NCBI GenBank assembly: GCA_012184525.1 | Contig: WOFQ01000051.1 | Span: 186,001-250,000, forward strand | Source: Xenoacremonium recifei | Taxonomy: Eukaryota; Ascomycota; Sordariomycetes; Hypocreales; Nectriaceae | Direction: 5' to 3' | DNA length: 64,000 bases | In this document: one piece after another, positions 21,517-33,597 of the stretch | Position numbering within the stretch: the first letter of the stretch is position 1 | Layout: each line of letters starts with the position of its first letter | Program-made: the position numbers and the translations under genes | The notes under the pieces: generated by a model | The model's database searches: none | What the model was told of the DNA's origin: nothing | The model's input: only the letters and a program-made list of their open reading frames with translations

Positions 21517-22418
21517 GCCTTCTCAGTGCAGAACAAGTAGTGGGAAGTGCGAATCCAAGGAGAGACGTTGATGAGCTGCCAGTATATCTGTTGTCTCCCG
21601 CCGTATGCTAAATCTCCCATGACCATCTTATACGCATTCTCTCACGCCAACCGCATGAACAGCCCAGCAGCGTGATCTTTGAAAGACCATTTAAACCCAC
21701 CTTTTTATAAGGCATCAGGCCCAAACATCCCGACTTTTAAAGCCGAGCCTTCAGATGAGCTTTCGCCTGTGATGTCTCACAACACCATCACATGCCCCTC
21801 TCTGCCCATCTGACCACGCCCCGCGATACCCTCATCAACTACCCTTTGACTCACAAGCAAGTGCTTACAAAGACACGATAAATGCAAAAAAAATGCCTCG
21901 ATTCTCTATTGTCAATTCAACGTCATCCATCATCCTTCGTGGACTGCAAAGAAACGGCTTTCACTCTACATAACACATGCCTCCGCTCCGCCTCCATAAC
22001 GCCAGTCCAGACGGACGCCAAAATTTTTTGCTTGCACAGCAATGAATGCCCGAGCTCAAGAAAACCCACCTCTCGAAATATTCCTTCTTTATTTCGTCTT
22101 CCCCTTCGTCTTTGTCTGTTGCCTATTGCCTGATTGCGTTGTATGCCCTCTCCAGACAACAGCTCCATCCCGGTTTCGTGGTGTGTTCTTCTGAATCAAG
22201 ATCTGAAGAAAGGAATGGGAAATGCTTCTCAAAACGATGCCGCAAATGCACACTAAAAAAAAAGGAAGAAGAAATACAGACGCCTCCCGGTGCAAGTTCC
22301 AGAAAGTCATGATGCTGTGCGTATACACGTGTCGGGGTTGATGGGTCCCTATATCACCAAGCTTCACCTCTCAACCCCACGAAAACCATCTTCTCTTAGG
22401 CCTCGAGGGGTCCGTCGC
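21517..22418. other. Intergenic region, no gene seen
   Basis: 900 bp holding the promoter of the two-TM membrane-protein gene (left) and the 3' UTR of the kinase gene (right). It is CT- and AT-rich with an A8 run at 22,255-22,262. The small frames have no recognisable similarity. Confidence 0.5.
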
Positions 22419-24459
22419 CTATGACGAATCCCTCTGATTGCTCGTATCAAACTGATAGTTGTCGTCGCCATCGTGGTGCAACGTCACGCTGTTGAACTCC
22501 AGGAAGGGGTCGGAGATGTCGGCTCCGGGCGTTGCCAGCCCGCTATCAAGCGGGACGCCCTTCATGTTCATCGCCTTGGACCCTGAAAGATCAACACTCT
22601 CGCTCTCCTTCACGTTGCGGAAGTTAACGGTATCGATGCCTTGAGCGGCGTGCGGAATAATAGGGGGCTTCATGTGTCGGATGAGTGCCCACTGCGTCGT
22701 GCGGAAGAAAGGGTGCGCCTTGATGTCTGAGGCGCCAGCTCGTGCTCCTAGCCGGCGGTTCTCATCCTTGATGAGGAGTTTCCGGATCAACGATTTGCAG
22801 AGACTGCACCCAGCCTGGTTAGCACTGCATCACAAAGCGGGATGATGGGTGGGTGTGGCTTACTTGGAAATCACAGGCGAACCGCTATGGTCCGGAAAGG
22901 GTATATCCTCTCTGAGGATATTCGCGAAAGTCGCATTGCGATTCTTCCCCTTGAATGGGGTCGTACCGTAGAGCATTTCGTATATCAGAATACCTAATGT
23001 CCACCAGTCGACTGCGCTGGTGTGACCGCTCCCCTTGATCACCTCAGGAGCAATGTATTCTTCCGTACCGACGAATGAGTTCGTCCGGAAGTTTGCGATA
23101 CATGATCGCGTGTCGATGGTCGGCAGAGCATCCGTTCTAGCGCCGTTCTTGCCGACGATCATAGTGGGCTTGCCTCCCGTATCCGACTGCTTCGAGAGAT
23201 CAAAGTCTGACAACATGATGTGTCCAGACTGATGTAGTAGAATGTCTGTGTTGCGTCAGTCGCCGCGAAGGTCCTACGTCTCCAATTTTAGGACAACTCA
23301 CTCTCAGGCTTCAAGTCTCGATAGATGAAGCCCATAAGATGCAGATACTCTAAAGCAGCCGTCACTTCGGCAGCGTAGAACCGGGCATCATCCTCGACGA
23401 TGCATTTACCCGGTCGAGTTTGTAGTGCTCGGAAGAACTCGCCTCCGCTACAATACTCCATACAAAGATAAAGATAATCTTCGGACTGGAACGAGTGGTA
23501 AAGGGTGACGATGAAGGGGTGGTTGCTGGTTGCGAGGATCTCTTGTTCGGCAAGTGCGCGCTTGATCTTGTTTCGCTTGATCATCTCCTTTTTGCTCAGA
23601 ACTAGTATTTGTCAGCGATCATGGCACTCTCTCCAAAGACGGATGGCTCAGATATACCTTTCATTGCGTAAAGCCTGCTGCTCTTCTTTTCCCTCACAAG
23701 ATAGACTTTACCAACATCTCCCTTGCCAATGAGTTTTATCTTGTCGAAACTCGAGGGGCCGACCTCGACATTGCGCACCTTGATCGAGTTGGAGCTGTAC
23801 GTCCGTCGGAAGGCCATGGCAGTATTAGGAGCGGGCAAGGCAGCGAGGACGTCGTCGTCGTTGGTCTTGTCCGTCATCTTGTCCGCAAACCCGAGGGAGC
23901 CCGAGTCCACGTTGGCGACCAGAGGGTCCTTGCCCAGCTCGGCCGTGGCAGGGCGTTCTCCATTAGCCTCGCCCTTGGAGAAGAGGCCTTGGGCATTCGG
24001 GGCGCTGGCAACTCGTCTCAGCCTTCGGGCTAGCTCCTCCTTGGTCTCGTTGGTGGCCTGCTCGCCATTGACGCCATCGGGGCCTTGGATCTTGAGTGTG
24101 GGGGTGTCCGGAGGACTCGGGGGCACGGAGCCAGCGTTGTGATGACGGAGGCCGGGTTGGCCTTGGTGAGCAAAGTAGGGGTTCGCATGAGCCGTCGGGC
24201 TCAGGGCTTCCTCGAGCTGATTGCCCTCACTGGCAACGGTATGAGCGCGCAGCCGACCAACGGTATTACTAAAGAACTTGGTGTGACGGAACTGCTTGCT
24301 GCCGGAGTCGGGCGAGGATGTGCCGCCGCCCAGGGTCTTTTCTTTCTCCTTGTCACTGGAACCACTTCCAGTGCTACTGCCAGTGTTCATGCGGAAAAAG
24401 TTGCGCAGGCGGTGGCTGACCTGGCCGCCCGTGCCATTGGTGCTCTTCGCAGACGGCAT
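22419..24459 (-). CDS. nrc-2: NRC-2/Fpk1-type AGC serine/threonine kinase (622 aa)
   Basis: Four exons: 24459-23658, 23601-23302, 23245-22864 and 22803-22419, all in phase, giving 622 aa, close to what I recall for Neurospora NRC-2. The N-terminal half is Ser/Thr-rich and regulatory. The kinase domain has IGKGDVGKVYLV, catalytic Lys in YAMK, hinge MEYCSGGEFF, YRDLKPEN, and DFD in place of DFG (LSDFDLSKQ). A roughly 45-residue insertion precedes TNSFVGTEEYIAPEV. The DFD plus activation-loop insertion is diagnostic of the NRC2/Fpk1/phototropin-like AGC group. A hydrophobic-motif-like DPFLEFNSV sits near the end. Family roles: phosphorylation of phospholipid flippases and polarised growth; nrc-2 represses conidiation in Neurospora. 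An upstream in-frame ATG at 24966 would add 169 residues. Confidence 0.9.
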
Positions 24460-27278
24460 GGTTGCGGTAGGAGAAGCGGAAGACGTGCGTCGGCGGTGCC
24501 AGAGGTGATGGCGACGTCGGTGGGGAGAGCCGAGATGGAAGTGAAGGTGGTGGTTGCGGTGATGGTCGTCGGGGTAGTTTCGGTCAAGAAGTCGATTCCA
24601 TATTCGACGGGCGAAGCTGCGGCAGGATCTGAGAAAGCGGCGACGGCGACTGAGGCGGGATCGGAGGGCGAGTTCGTGAAGTTGGTGCTGATAAACGACG
24701 GGATCGGAGCCCAGAGTCGATGGCGAGGGAGGGCCGTCGCTCGAGTCTGAATCGAATGAGTCCTGGAATTGGGACGAGAAGGGGGACGGGAACTCGAAGT
24801 GCGGCCGTTGCGCTGGCTCTTGCTCCTGCTCCTCAGACGGATGCTGGCGCTGCGACTGGTCCTCAAACGGCTGGGCCTCCTCTTGGTCTTGGTCTTGGTG
24901 CTGGGAATAGGAATGGGAGCGGGAATGGGAGCGAGACGGGGACTGGGAATGGAGTAAATGGGCCATGGGAATGGGGCGGCGGCGTTCGAGGCCGCGGCGA
25001 GGTGGCTGCCTGAGGCATGGATCACCTAAGCAGCGCTGCGCTTTCTCACCTCCCTGCAGGTAAACCAAGATCGCACGTCTTTCTCCCTATCGTATCGTAT
25101 CGCCCTACTGCACCACTCCCTACCCTCAGGGCCTCGCTCCAGGGCATGCGTCCCCTACCCGCTGGCACCACTCCCACTAAGCGGTCGATTGTTGGGGGCT
25201 CGGCTCGGGGGCCTCTTCCACGTTCTTCCACTGATCGAGGCTAACGGTCGAGGGCGGCACGGCGGGCTCGGAGACGCTAACTGAGGTTGATGCTAGCGGT
25301 CGATGGGAGAGTACCGGTACCTGTCCCTCGCGGGCAGGAAGGATATGTCTCTTTCAAGAAGAGTTGGTGATCGTTTCGTCCCGTTGGCGCAGACCGCACG
25401 CAGACGATGCAGACGATAAGATGCTGGATGCAGACTGACACCGGGCTGGCACTCACGAACTAAAAGGGCTTTCTCTCTTGGTTAGGGCTTCTTCAAGCCC
25501 CTGCGTGGCCCGTCAAATGAACATCTGATATGCACCTGCTCTCCACCGCCCAGTGTCCAGTGCCAGCACTGCTCGCTGCTTCTTCACCTCCAGATTGCCG
25601 GATGGGAAGCCTCCGTCTGCCAGCTAACGACCACCCGAGCTCTCTGTTGCAACTTTCATCTGATCGGCGCTTTCCGAGGGCGCCCTCGGGCCTTGACAGC
25701 CGTCCCGAGATGCGCTTACAAACAGGCACCAGGGACGGCTTTCTGATCCTGAGAGTTCCCGATGAGAACTCCAATGTCTACGCCACTCGTTGGAAAGATA
25801 CAGCTTGCTACGCGAAGCACTGTCAAGGCTTCTACATTTCCCCCATATTATGGCCTAACCTCCGCCACTTAGCAGCAACATTCGATGAATCTGCAGCAAC
25901 TTAATCCTGCCAAGTGCCAAAGCCTCCTCACCCTGCAGAACATCGAGCCATCCAATAATAAGACCATGTTGACTCAAGTAGAGACCATTGAGCGCAGATC
26001 CGAGGCCCCTCGTGCATCGGCAAGAGCATATGTTACCCGAGGATCTTGCCTATGAGAGGGGTTCGCTGAACATTACTTCTATGCCCTTACAAAACTCAAG
26101 CGAGATCGTCATGACTTTTGGCGGGTGAACGGTCGTGCATTAACAGGCAAGCCACAGCCACCGGGAATACAACGCCGACGGCTTTCGCTCATCCTCGGAG
26201 TCATGACGGTGACATTAAAGAACGCATCTAGCTATTAATTTCAATTTTACTATGAATGAAACTACATGACGCTGCCTCATAAACGGCATTATCAGAAAGC
26301 GGACTGAGAGATCTCTCCCTCTGTACTCTAGGTAGTACAAGTAGACAGGGCTGGACAATTACGAACTCACTAACCAACATCCTCAATTTTTAGATAAATA
26401 TTCTCAGTGACATTCCTCCGTGAAGCAGATGCGCGCGCATACTGGCACTAATACATCTCTCTTGAACGGGCAAAACACATCTAGTTCACAGACAATAAGG
26501 TATCGTCCATATCACTCCACCACTCCCGCTCTCCAGGTACCAGTACCAGCTCTTCTCTCCTCCGAAACGGTCGCATCATCCTACCCCCTGCCACTAACGG
26601 GCTCTTCCAAACCGAGCGCCTTCAGAACGTGTCCTCTCGCCACCTTCCGCAGTGGGACGGGGGAACCAGCCAGCCCCTCACAACCCCTCCCCTGAAGGCA
26701 TGGCAGAATGAGGCTGAGCACAAACGCGTCCTGCGTCTTAGAAATCCGAGTCCCATCATCGTCATCCCGGGACATGCGGAAACGGCCAGCATTCCTGACT
26801 TCTTTTTGCTTTTACGACGGCCTGCATGCTCCAATGATGTAATGTCGCGCGCCGCGTTGGAGCCAAGGCGGGAATCCCTGCACGGTTAATTGATGCTTTT
26901 GCGATGGAGAGAGGAGAGAGCCATTATTCTATGGAGATGGCGTGGTTTGGGAGCCAATTGCTTGACAGGGGCCCGGTCCACGGCCGGCGATTTCTAAGCA
27001 TGCCTGGGTATCATTGGGGACTTTGTGATATCGTATAGCATTGGCACATACATCATATTGCCGAAGACGAGACGGTATTTCGGTAGTTGGCCTTGCTGGA
27101 TATGCCTCAGGAATTGTATCCTATCGAGGTGAGTTGGCATGGATCACCGAGACTTTGCCGAGCGAGCCAGATACACAGAGTCACCGTACAAGTCACATTG
27201 TTGTAGCTAGACCCGGCATACGATGCCGATATAATGTTCATTCATGCATGCGTCCCGTACATCCGTGGACTAAGCATC
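24460..27278. other. Long 5' region of the kinase gene; no other gene seen
   Basis: About 2.8 kb. The kinase frame stays open from 24459 up to 25068 and includes an ATG at 24966; this segment encodes low-complexity Ser/Arg/Gln/Glu and His/Arg tracts. An imperfect repeat of GGGAATGGGAGC units lies at about 24,903-24,957. Farther out there are only short frames. Large unoccupied promoters and leaders are common for fungal regulatory kinases. Confidence 0.5.
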
Positions 27279-28310
27279 TCAGGTATCACCATCCATCGCT
27301 TCATCGCTCTCCTCGCTAGGAAGATTCTCATCCCGCCTCCGCAACAGCTCCCTTAGCTTCCTGCGGTTCATCTTCCTAGTCATCGCATCCTCTTCCTTCT
27401 GCCCCCGTATCGACGGCGTCACCTGCTTCCCATCCCGATCCTTCAAGTAATCCGGCACCTCCTCCTGCTCCCTCGCACCCTCATTTGACGGCCCGTCGCC
27501 GACATGCCATGCAAACGGCACCAGGTGCGCCGCCTCGATGTGCTCCCATAATGCGCCCTTTGTGTCGAAAAGCCGCCCCGGTGTGATGGCGCCGCAACGC
27601 CCCCAGCGACAGCACAGTCCTTCATCTTTAGCGCCGTGCACGCGGTAGACGTGCTTGCGCAGGGTGTCCAGGTTGTGCAGTTCCGCGGGACAGTCCTTCC
27701 ATTCGCAAATGAACGCGACAAACGGCACCTCGAGGCTTGCGTAGATCTGTCGTGGCGGCGGTGAGGGCGGGCGCGGAGGACGGCCGCGACGCTTGGCGGG
27801 AACTGAAGCTGACGGCGACGGGCGCGGTTTGACTTGGCGTGCTTGTCTTGGTCCAGCAGCAGTGCTAGAATCAGTTCTTGGTCCCAGATTTGTTTTCGTA
27901 GAGCCCTTCGGTCGACCTCGTGGTCGCGGCGCCGAGGATTCAGTTCCTGAACTTGGTCCTGACTGAGGCTGTTGATTCCGCCATTTACTCGAAAGGTCGG
28001 AGGCTATAGGTTTCTGAGTAGTATCGACGGCACTGTAGGCTTCCTTGTGATTTGGAGATGTCGTCAATACCACCGCGAGTTTCGGTTTCGCTATGTCACG
28101 TCGTGCCTCGCTGCTTGGTCTTGGGTGTGACGCGTTTGTCCTTGGTGTATTGCTATTTTGAGGCTGTGGGAGTGCCAGCGGATCTTCACTCTCGATGCTC
28201 CCTGTGCTCCCTACAGACGAAACTCGGTGGAGAGTTGGAAAGTAAGGCGGCAGTATAAACTGTCGTTCTCTGTGTGGTTCGCGATCTGGGCGAAGGCTGT
28301 TGAAGTCCAT
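27279..28310 (-). CDS. AT-hook / C2H2-like zinc-finger protein (343 aa)
   Basis: The frame extends to 28352 only through a GTG; the first ATG is at 28310 (MDFNSLRPDREP). The middle contains two AT-hook cores, RPRGRPKGS and KRRGRPPRP, typical of minor-groove DNA binding. A zinc-finger pair follows: CEWKDCPAELHNLDTLRKH with a distal VYRVH, then CRWGRCGAI with HIEAAH. The C-terminus is basic (RKMNRRKLRELLRRRDE) and then acidic. This arrangement occurs in uncharacterised fungal nuclear proteins. A chromatin or transcription role is inferred from the motifs, and no target is apparent. The 3' end comes after 2.2 kb of gene-free DNA. Confidence 0.7.
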   Translation of the reverse strand: MDFNSLRPDREPHRERQFILPPYFPTLHRVSSVGSTGSIESEDPLALPQPQNSNTPRTNASHPRPSSEARRDIAKPKLAVVLTTSPNHKEAYSAVDTTQKPIASDLSSKWRNQQPQSGPSSGTESSAPRPRGRPKGSTKTNLGPRTDSSTAAGPRQARQVKPRPSPSASVPAKRRGRPPRPPSPPPRQIYASLEVPFVAFICEWKDCPAELHNLDTLRKHVYRVHGAKDEGLCCRWGRCGAITPGRLFDTKGALWEHIEAAHLVPFAWHVGDGPSNEGAREQEEVPDYLKDRDGKQVTPSIRGQKEEDAMTRKMNRRKLRELLRRRDENLPSEESDEAMDGDT

Positions 28311-28854
28311 CTTGGACTGGTGGTTGAAGAAGAGCGCGCGATGTAGTCGCACCGCCGCAGGCTTGTATTTGTGCCTGATGCCTCTGTAATAGTGTCAAAA
28401 TGTCACAAATGAGCAATCCACAAGGCTAGAATGAATTATCGAAAATGAAAACAAGAAATTGGGGTCAAGTTGTAGAGACAAGTTGTGCTCGGTGGTTGAG
28501 ATGTGAACGCGGAAAGTTGACCAGGCAGGTACGGCCTTAATGACGGACCGAGCTCACTGAGCGTGTCCCCAGATCGACGGTGAAGCGGACATCTTCTATC
28601 TCAACTCAACGTACCTCAACAAACGCCAAAGCAATTTGATCACCAATCGCGTTATCAGATCCCTCAGCCGAAGCCAGAAATTCATCGGAATGATGCTACT
28701 CAATTGAATACAGCGGCTTAATCATACAAACTCCTCGCGAATCGTTAATCGTGCAGTCTCAGTCCTTTTTGCCTTTTCCACCACCCCCGAATCCTGAAAA
28801 CCTCATCAAAACCAAACCAAACAAAAGAAATCCGAATCAAACGGTATTGTCACC
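28311..28854. other. Intergenic region upstream of the C2H2/AT-hook gene
   Basis: 544 bp between two minus-strand genes. It holds the promoter of the C2H2/AT-hook gene and the 3' UTR of the Mug190-like gene. A-rich stretches occur at about 28,440-28,460 and 28,795-28,845. No coding signal. Confidence 0.5.
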
Positions 28855-31800
28855 CTAAGCCTCCGTCTCGACATCCGGCGTGCGTCCTCCCAAAGAGCCC
28901 AGATTGCGGACCTTGCGCACGGCAAATTTGGCCTCATCCTTGGCAAACTGGACGTTGCGCATCGGGCGCCACTGCATCAACCCGCGGTGCTTACGGTGCA
29001 TATCTCGGCTGTTCTCCTTGTAACTCTTATACTTCTTGATGGGATTCTTGGTGCTGCCATTGCTCTTGTTTGAGCCACTGGTGGCCTCGGTGGCATGGCT
29101 GTCCATGGACTGTCGGGCTCCGTCTTCGGAGGGGATTGAAGGATCGGTCTCGGCGTCTTGGATACCCAGGTCGGGATCATCATCGTCGTCCTCATCATCA
29201 CCCTCAGTATCGAAATCATCATATTCCTCACTGTCCTCAGTGGTGTTGCTACGCTTCGACATCAGGGCAGTGGGATCCTGGCCAAAAGCTCCGCTCCAAT
29301 CTGTGCCGTCCTTTGCCAACCACTTAGCCTTCTCCTTCTCATCGGCTTGTGCAAGAACATCACGGCCATGAGTCAAGGACTCGTCATGCAATTTCTGAAC
29401 CAGAGGAGGGACTTCTGCTTGGACTTCCTGCTGGCGAACGCCTTCGGCATAGCAGGCCTCCCAAGCTTCGATGGTCTCGCGAGAATCGTTGTCGCTCACA
29501 AACTTGATGTGATCGGAGTCAGTGCCAGGCGAGAACCGGCCTCTGAAGCGCACGCGGCCAAGCTCCTCAATCTCAATATCGGGAACGTCCTTGAAGTTCT
29601 CCTCCGTGATGAAATTCTGCGAGAGTCTAAGACTGTTGTCGCATTTCCAGACAGGGAGGTCAAAATCCTTTTCCTCGCCATCAGCCAATTCAGACAACCA
29701 CAGCGCAGCATAGCCGTCGGGGCTTCGCTTGGAGCCGTAAAACTCGATGAAGATAGGCGACCTATATCTATGACGAACAGGCAAACGGATGACTTCGCTG
29801 CCGTCTTCGCCGCTGATATTGAACTTGATACCGTTTCCTTCCTGGGAGGAGAACTGCTTCTTCACGTTGGCTGAAGACCCGCCAGTCCGGAATCGGAGTC
29901 TCATCTTAGACGCAGGGGCATAGTTGACCGTGGTGATAGTGTCAGAGGCAAACTCAAAAGTTCCAATGTCCCAACCTAGCTGAGGCGGTGGCAGTCGCAG
30001 CTCGACAGAGCGGAACAGGAGGGAAATGCGGATACGCCCAAAGCCAATGCCACCATCCAGAGGGTACCATCGGGTTGCCTCGCTGCTAGTCTGGAGGATA
30101 TCCGAAAGCTTCAAGGGCACAACTCCAATAATGGGGTCATGCTGGCGGTATCGGCTATCTCGGACCGCGATGGTGACGATGCAAGATCGCCAGTCACGAA
30201 TGAACTTTTCCGTTCCAGCATTGAAAATAGGTTGGGACGACACAACCTTGGTTCGGGTCTTGTACACAAGATCATCATTGACCAGGATTGTGCAGTAAGA
30301 GCTTGGCAGTTTCTTGCTCTGCTCTTCTTTGACCTCGCCAGCCTCGGGTCTGGCGGGCTCGTACTCTTTGCCCTTCCGCTTGCCGTTCGAGCCCTTGATG
30401 TTAGCCAGTTCCAGGCCGACAATCTGGTGGACAACGATGCTAAGAACTCCAGAAGGCCACAGGGGGTCTGGTGGGGTGTGAATGACAGCGTCTTCCTCCT
30501 GGGTGTCAATGGCGCCCTTCTCATCCTGCAGCTCGGGCTTGTCAGCGAGTTCCTTGGGGATGTTGAGGTTTCGGCCATCAGTGCGCAACGCCTTGCGGAA
30601 CTGAGTCTTGCCAAAGAATCCAACCTCCCAGTAGAGCTCTCCGGGCATTTCACTGTCGGCCTTGACACCTCTGAGCCTCGAAACCTGGGGAAACATCTTG
30701 CCAGGATGCTGGATGAGTTTCTGAATACTGAGCTCGACCTTGCCAACGACGTCATCAGCAGAAGACCTGTCACTGTCCCAAAGCTCGACAGAGAGCTGCT
30801 CGTCAGCCATGAGAAGGTCATTGGTCACCAACAGACCACAGCACTCCTCAAAGACAGGGTTCAAGTCGTCTTGAATAACTCGAGTGCAGAACTGAGGCTT
30901 GCCGAACTTGCTCCAGCTGATGGTGATGTAAGGATCAGAACCACCGCCCTTGCTACCGCGCTGGTCTTGCTTGCTGAGCCCAACAGCTTTGTGAATCCTG
31001 ATGAACATCACACCGAGCGCGAGCGTCTCCTTCTTGATGTCGTCACCCTGGAGCATCTTGCTCAGATCGAGCGTCATGCTCTTGGGCGCGACATACATGG
31101 ACGCCGCAGCACCGATGGCCCAGTTGACAAAGTTGGAGATGAGAGGCAGGTTGAGAATGTTGACGCCCTTTTCAATCATGGGGGTGCAGCCTGCTTGGAC
31201 CTTGGGAACACCCATAAGCGTGAAGGTCAGCGTCTTGGCGAATGGCGGGTCAGGGGTCAACTGCAATCGAATGCGGGCAGTTGCAACGAGGCCCTGAAGT
31301 TCAACCCAGATGGGTAGCGGAACTCCAAAGAGACCCTTGATACCGAGGTAGAAGACCAGCTGCATGCCCATGTTGCGGGCCTTGGAGGCAACGTCCTGGC
31401 CCGAGGGTTTGGCATGGTACGCGACAGCCACCTCCAGGTTGTAGAATGAGCCAGCTTGCTCGTTAGCAGCCAGCTCATTAGGGTCAGTATTCTTCTCCTG
31501 CTGCTTGTGAAGCTCATCCTTAATGTCTTGAACATGGGAGTCGGGGAGAGCTCGCATGTTGAGAATGCGAATCGGGTTGTTACCCTGAGAGATGTCCGCA
31601 ACACGAACATTGTCGATAATGCCGGGGACCGAGGCGGCCATGACATCTTCGAGCCTGCTATTGTTAAAATCATGGCATGGTATTCGGTCAGTGGCCACTC
31701 ACGTATCAGCAACTGCGGCAAACATTTCTGGGTTAATAAGGCCCCAGACGATGCCAAGCATAGTGTTCATCCACTCGACAGACTCGGGAATCAAGTTCGC

Positions 31801-32566
31801 AGTGGCCGTCTCGCCACGCTCCTGCTCGCTTGCCCACTCCAAATCGCGGCCCTGGCGGATCAGATCCTTGATCCAGAGGAAGACACCGGACCCAACGCAG
31901 AAACCAAGTGGGATCAAGCCAAGCAGGCGGCCGCCAAACATGCGGCCAATGAAGACAATTGCGAAGAAGATACCCGCGCATAGCACGTTGGCCCGTTGCT
32001 CGAGGATGTTGAACATGGGCTCGTAGCTGATGGACGGTGTCTTGTAGAAGAGAACGGATGTCTTCTCACTGCGGATGGGCACGTCTGAGGTAGCGCCCTC
32101 CTGGATTGGGTCAGGAGGAGCTGTAACATCCTGAGCGTATCGATACTCCTCGCCCGATTGCTTCGACGAGGTCGCGATGGTGGCCGGCTTGCCGAGGTTC
32201 TCATTGGGGATGGTGAGCTAAATCACTGTCAGCGTCCTGTCCGTGGTGGCTTAGAACGCAAAAGTCAATTCCTACCTGGGGATTCTCGACAGCTTCCTCA
32301 AAGTCAAGGTCGGCATCGCGAATGTCGATATCCTTGCCGGTGACAGGATCGCGCACGCGGCGGTAGTCGTGCTTCTTGCGGACCTCATTCTTGTGGTCTT
32401 CCGTCTCTCCAGCAGTCTTGTTGGCCTTCAGTTCGGCGTCAATCTTAGCGTCGCGCTCCTTCTTCTGGGAGTCGAGCTGCTCCATGAACTGCTGGATGTT
32501 GGGCACGCGGTTGGCGCCGCTGTAATGCTGGCGGCCCGAAGGCGCGACATGTTGGTCGACGTTCAT
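28855..32566 (-). CDS. Mug190/tricalbin-like SMP and C2 domain protein (1,201 aa)
   Basis: Exons 32566-32276, 32217-31703 and 31654-28855. After a charged N-terminus there is a membrane hairpin at residues 174-214 (NVLCAGIFFAIVFIG, GLIPLGFCVGSGVFLWI). An SMP-type lipid-binding module begins near residue 232 (SVEWMNTMLGIVWGLINPEM to LFGVPLPIWVELQGLVATA). Two C2 domains follow: one with SDPYITISWSKFGKPQFCTR, a second with GVLSIVVHQIVGLELANIKG and YCTILVNDDLVYKTRT. An Asp/Glu-rich segment and a basic C-terminal tail end the protein. Relatives tether the ER to the plasma membrane and move lipids. The order (ER hairpin, SMP, C2) supports this, and S. pombe Mug190 is the closest named relative I can suggest. 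A NAGNAG acceptor at exon 3 may add one Arg. Confidence 0.85.
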
Positions 32567-33597
32567 GATGCTGGTGTCTCAATACCCTGTTTTGTTACAA
32601 TGCCCTCCGTGGCTCCTCTCGTCTCTAGGAGGCGGCTCTATTAGTCGTGGAGCTCTCGCGATGCGGTGCAATGCAAGATCACCGAGCTGCGAGGGGCATT
32701 GAGAGGCGAAGGTGATGATACAGGTGCAAAAGATAGAGGTATGGATGAGGAGAGAGGAAGAGAAAGGTAGGAGAGTTACGTCCGGGCTGGTTTTGGTGCT
32801 GCCAGCCCTCCCCCCTCATCACTCTGTCTTCATCGTTCTCCAAAGCAAGCATCGAGAACAAGCTCCAGGTCGATGACGTAGGTCCCGCCGTCTGTATCAG
32901 GAAAGCGGCTCTGGAGGTGATGCACTAACCCGCCGATCGTCGATCCCCTGCCGCCTTTTTTCCTAGGCCGGCTACAGTGGCCTCACCCGCTAGAAATAAA
33001 CTCCTGGCCTGTGATTTGGAGCAAGCCTGGATTCCAATCCTCTGATCATGTTTGGAGGCTCAATTAAAGCCTTGATTCAATGCCCTGCAGTCATCTCGGT
33101 GTGGGTGACATGCAGTGGCCTCTCGCTGACTCGCATCCTTACCGAAAACCGGAATCCCCAGTGCGAAGCCTGCAGGTTAATCCCATCATCCTATCAAGCT
33201 TATTGCGACGATCGTCAGCCTTTCTGGACAGCGATTTGCGTAGATGGCTTGGCGGCACCGCACGCTTCCCGCACCTTGACGTCGATCGCTGGAGATAGAA
33301 TGATATGACCATGAGTGCTACCCAGTGACGGTGCACTACAGATGCGCGACCGTTTGTGCATTGCCAGCTGAAAGACTGACTGCGCTTGTGAAGTCTGGCT
33401 AGAGGTTTCGTCACTTCGGCCAGGGGTTTGGAGCAGCCCAGAGACGGCACGAGCGACTACCGGGTAGGCCAACTTCCCCAGACGCCGCTGAACGCATCGT
33501 GCATGTGCAACAGAAGCAAAGACCAATTGAGTCTCATAGATTGGCAAGAAAATCCAGTTATCTCTTTTAAGGTAACCAGAGTTTTTTTTTTCAGGGC
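32567..33597. other. Intergenic region, no gene seen
   Basis: About 1 kb. The first 400 bp are the CT-rich promoter and leader of the Mug190-like gene (minus strand). The remainder has short frames only. A T9 run near 33,585 abuts the end of the permease relic. Confidence 0.5.

Noticed and set aside
24085..24750. 221-codon plus-strand frame antisense to the kinase N-terminus
   Set aside because: Repetitive Ala/Val/Gly composition mirrors low-complexity codons of the kinase exon; no independent evidence.
30139..31317. 392-codon plus-strand frame inside the Mug190-like gene
   Set aside because: It is antisense to a strongly supported exon with C2 and SMP motifs; its sequence has no recognisable domain.
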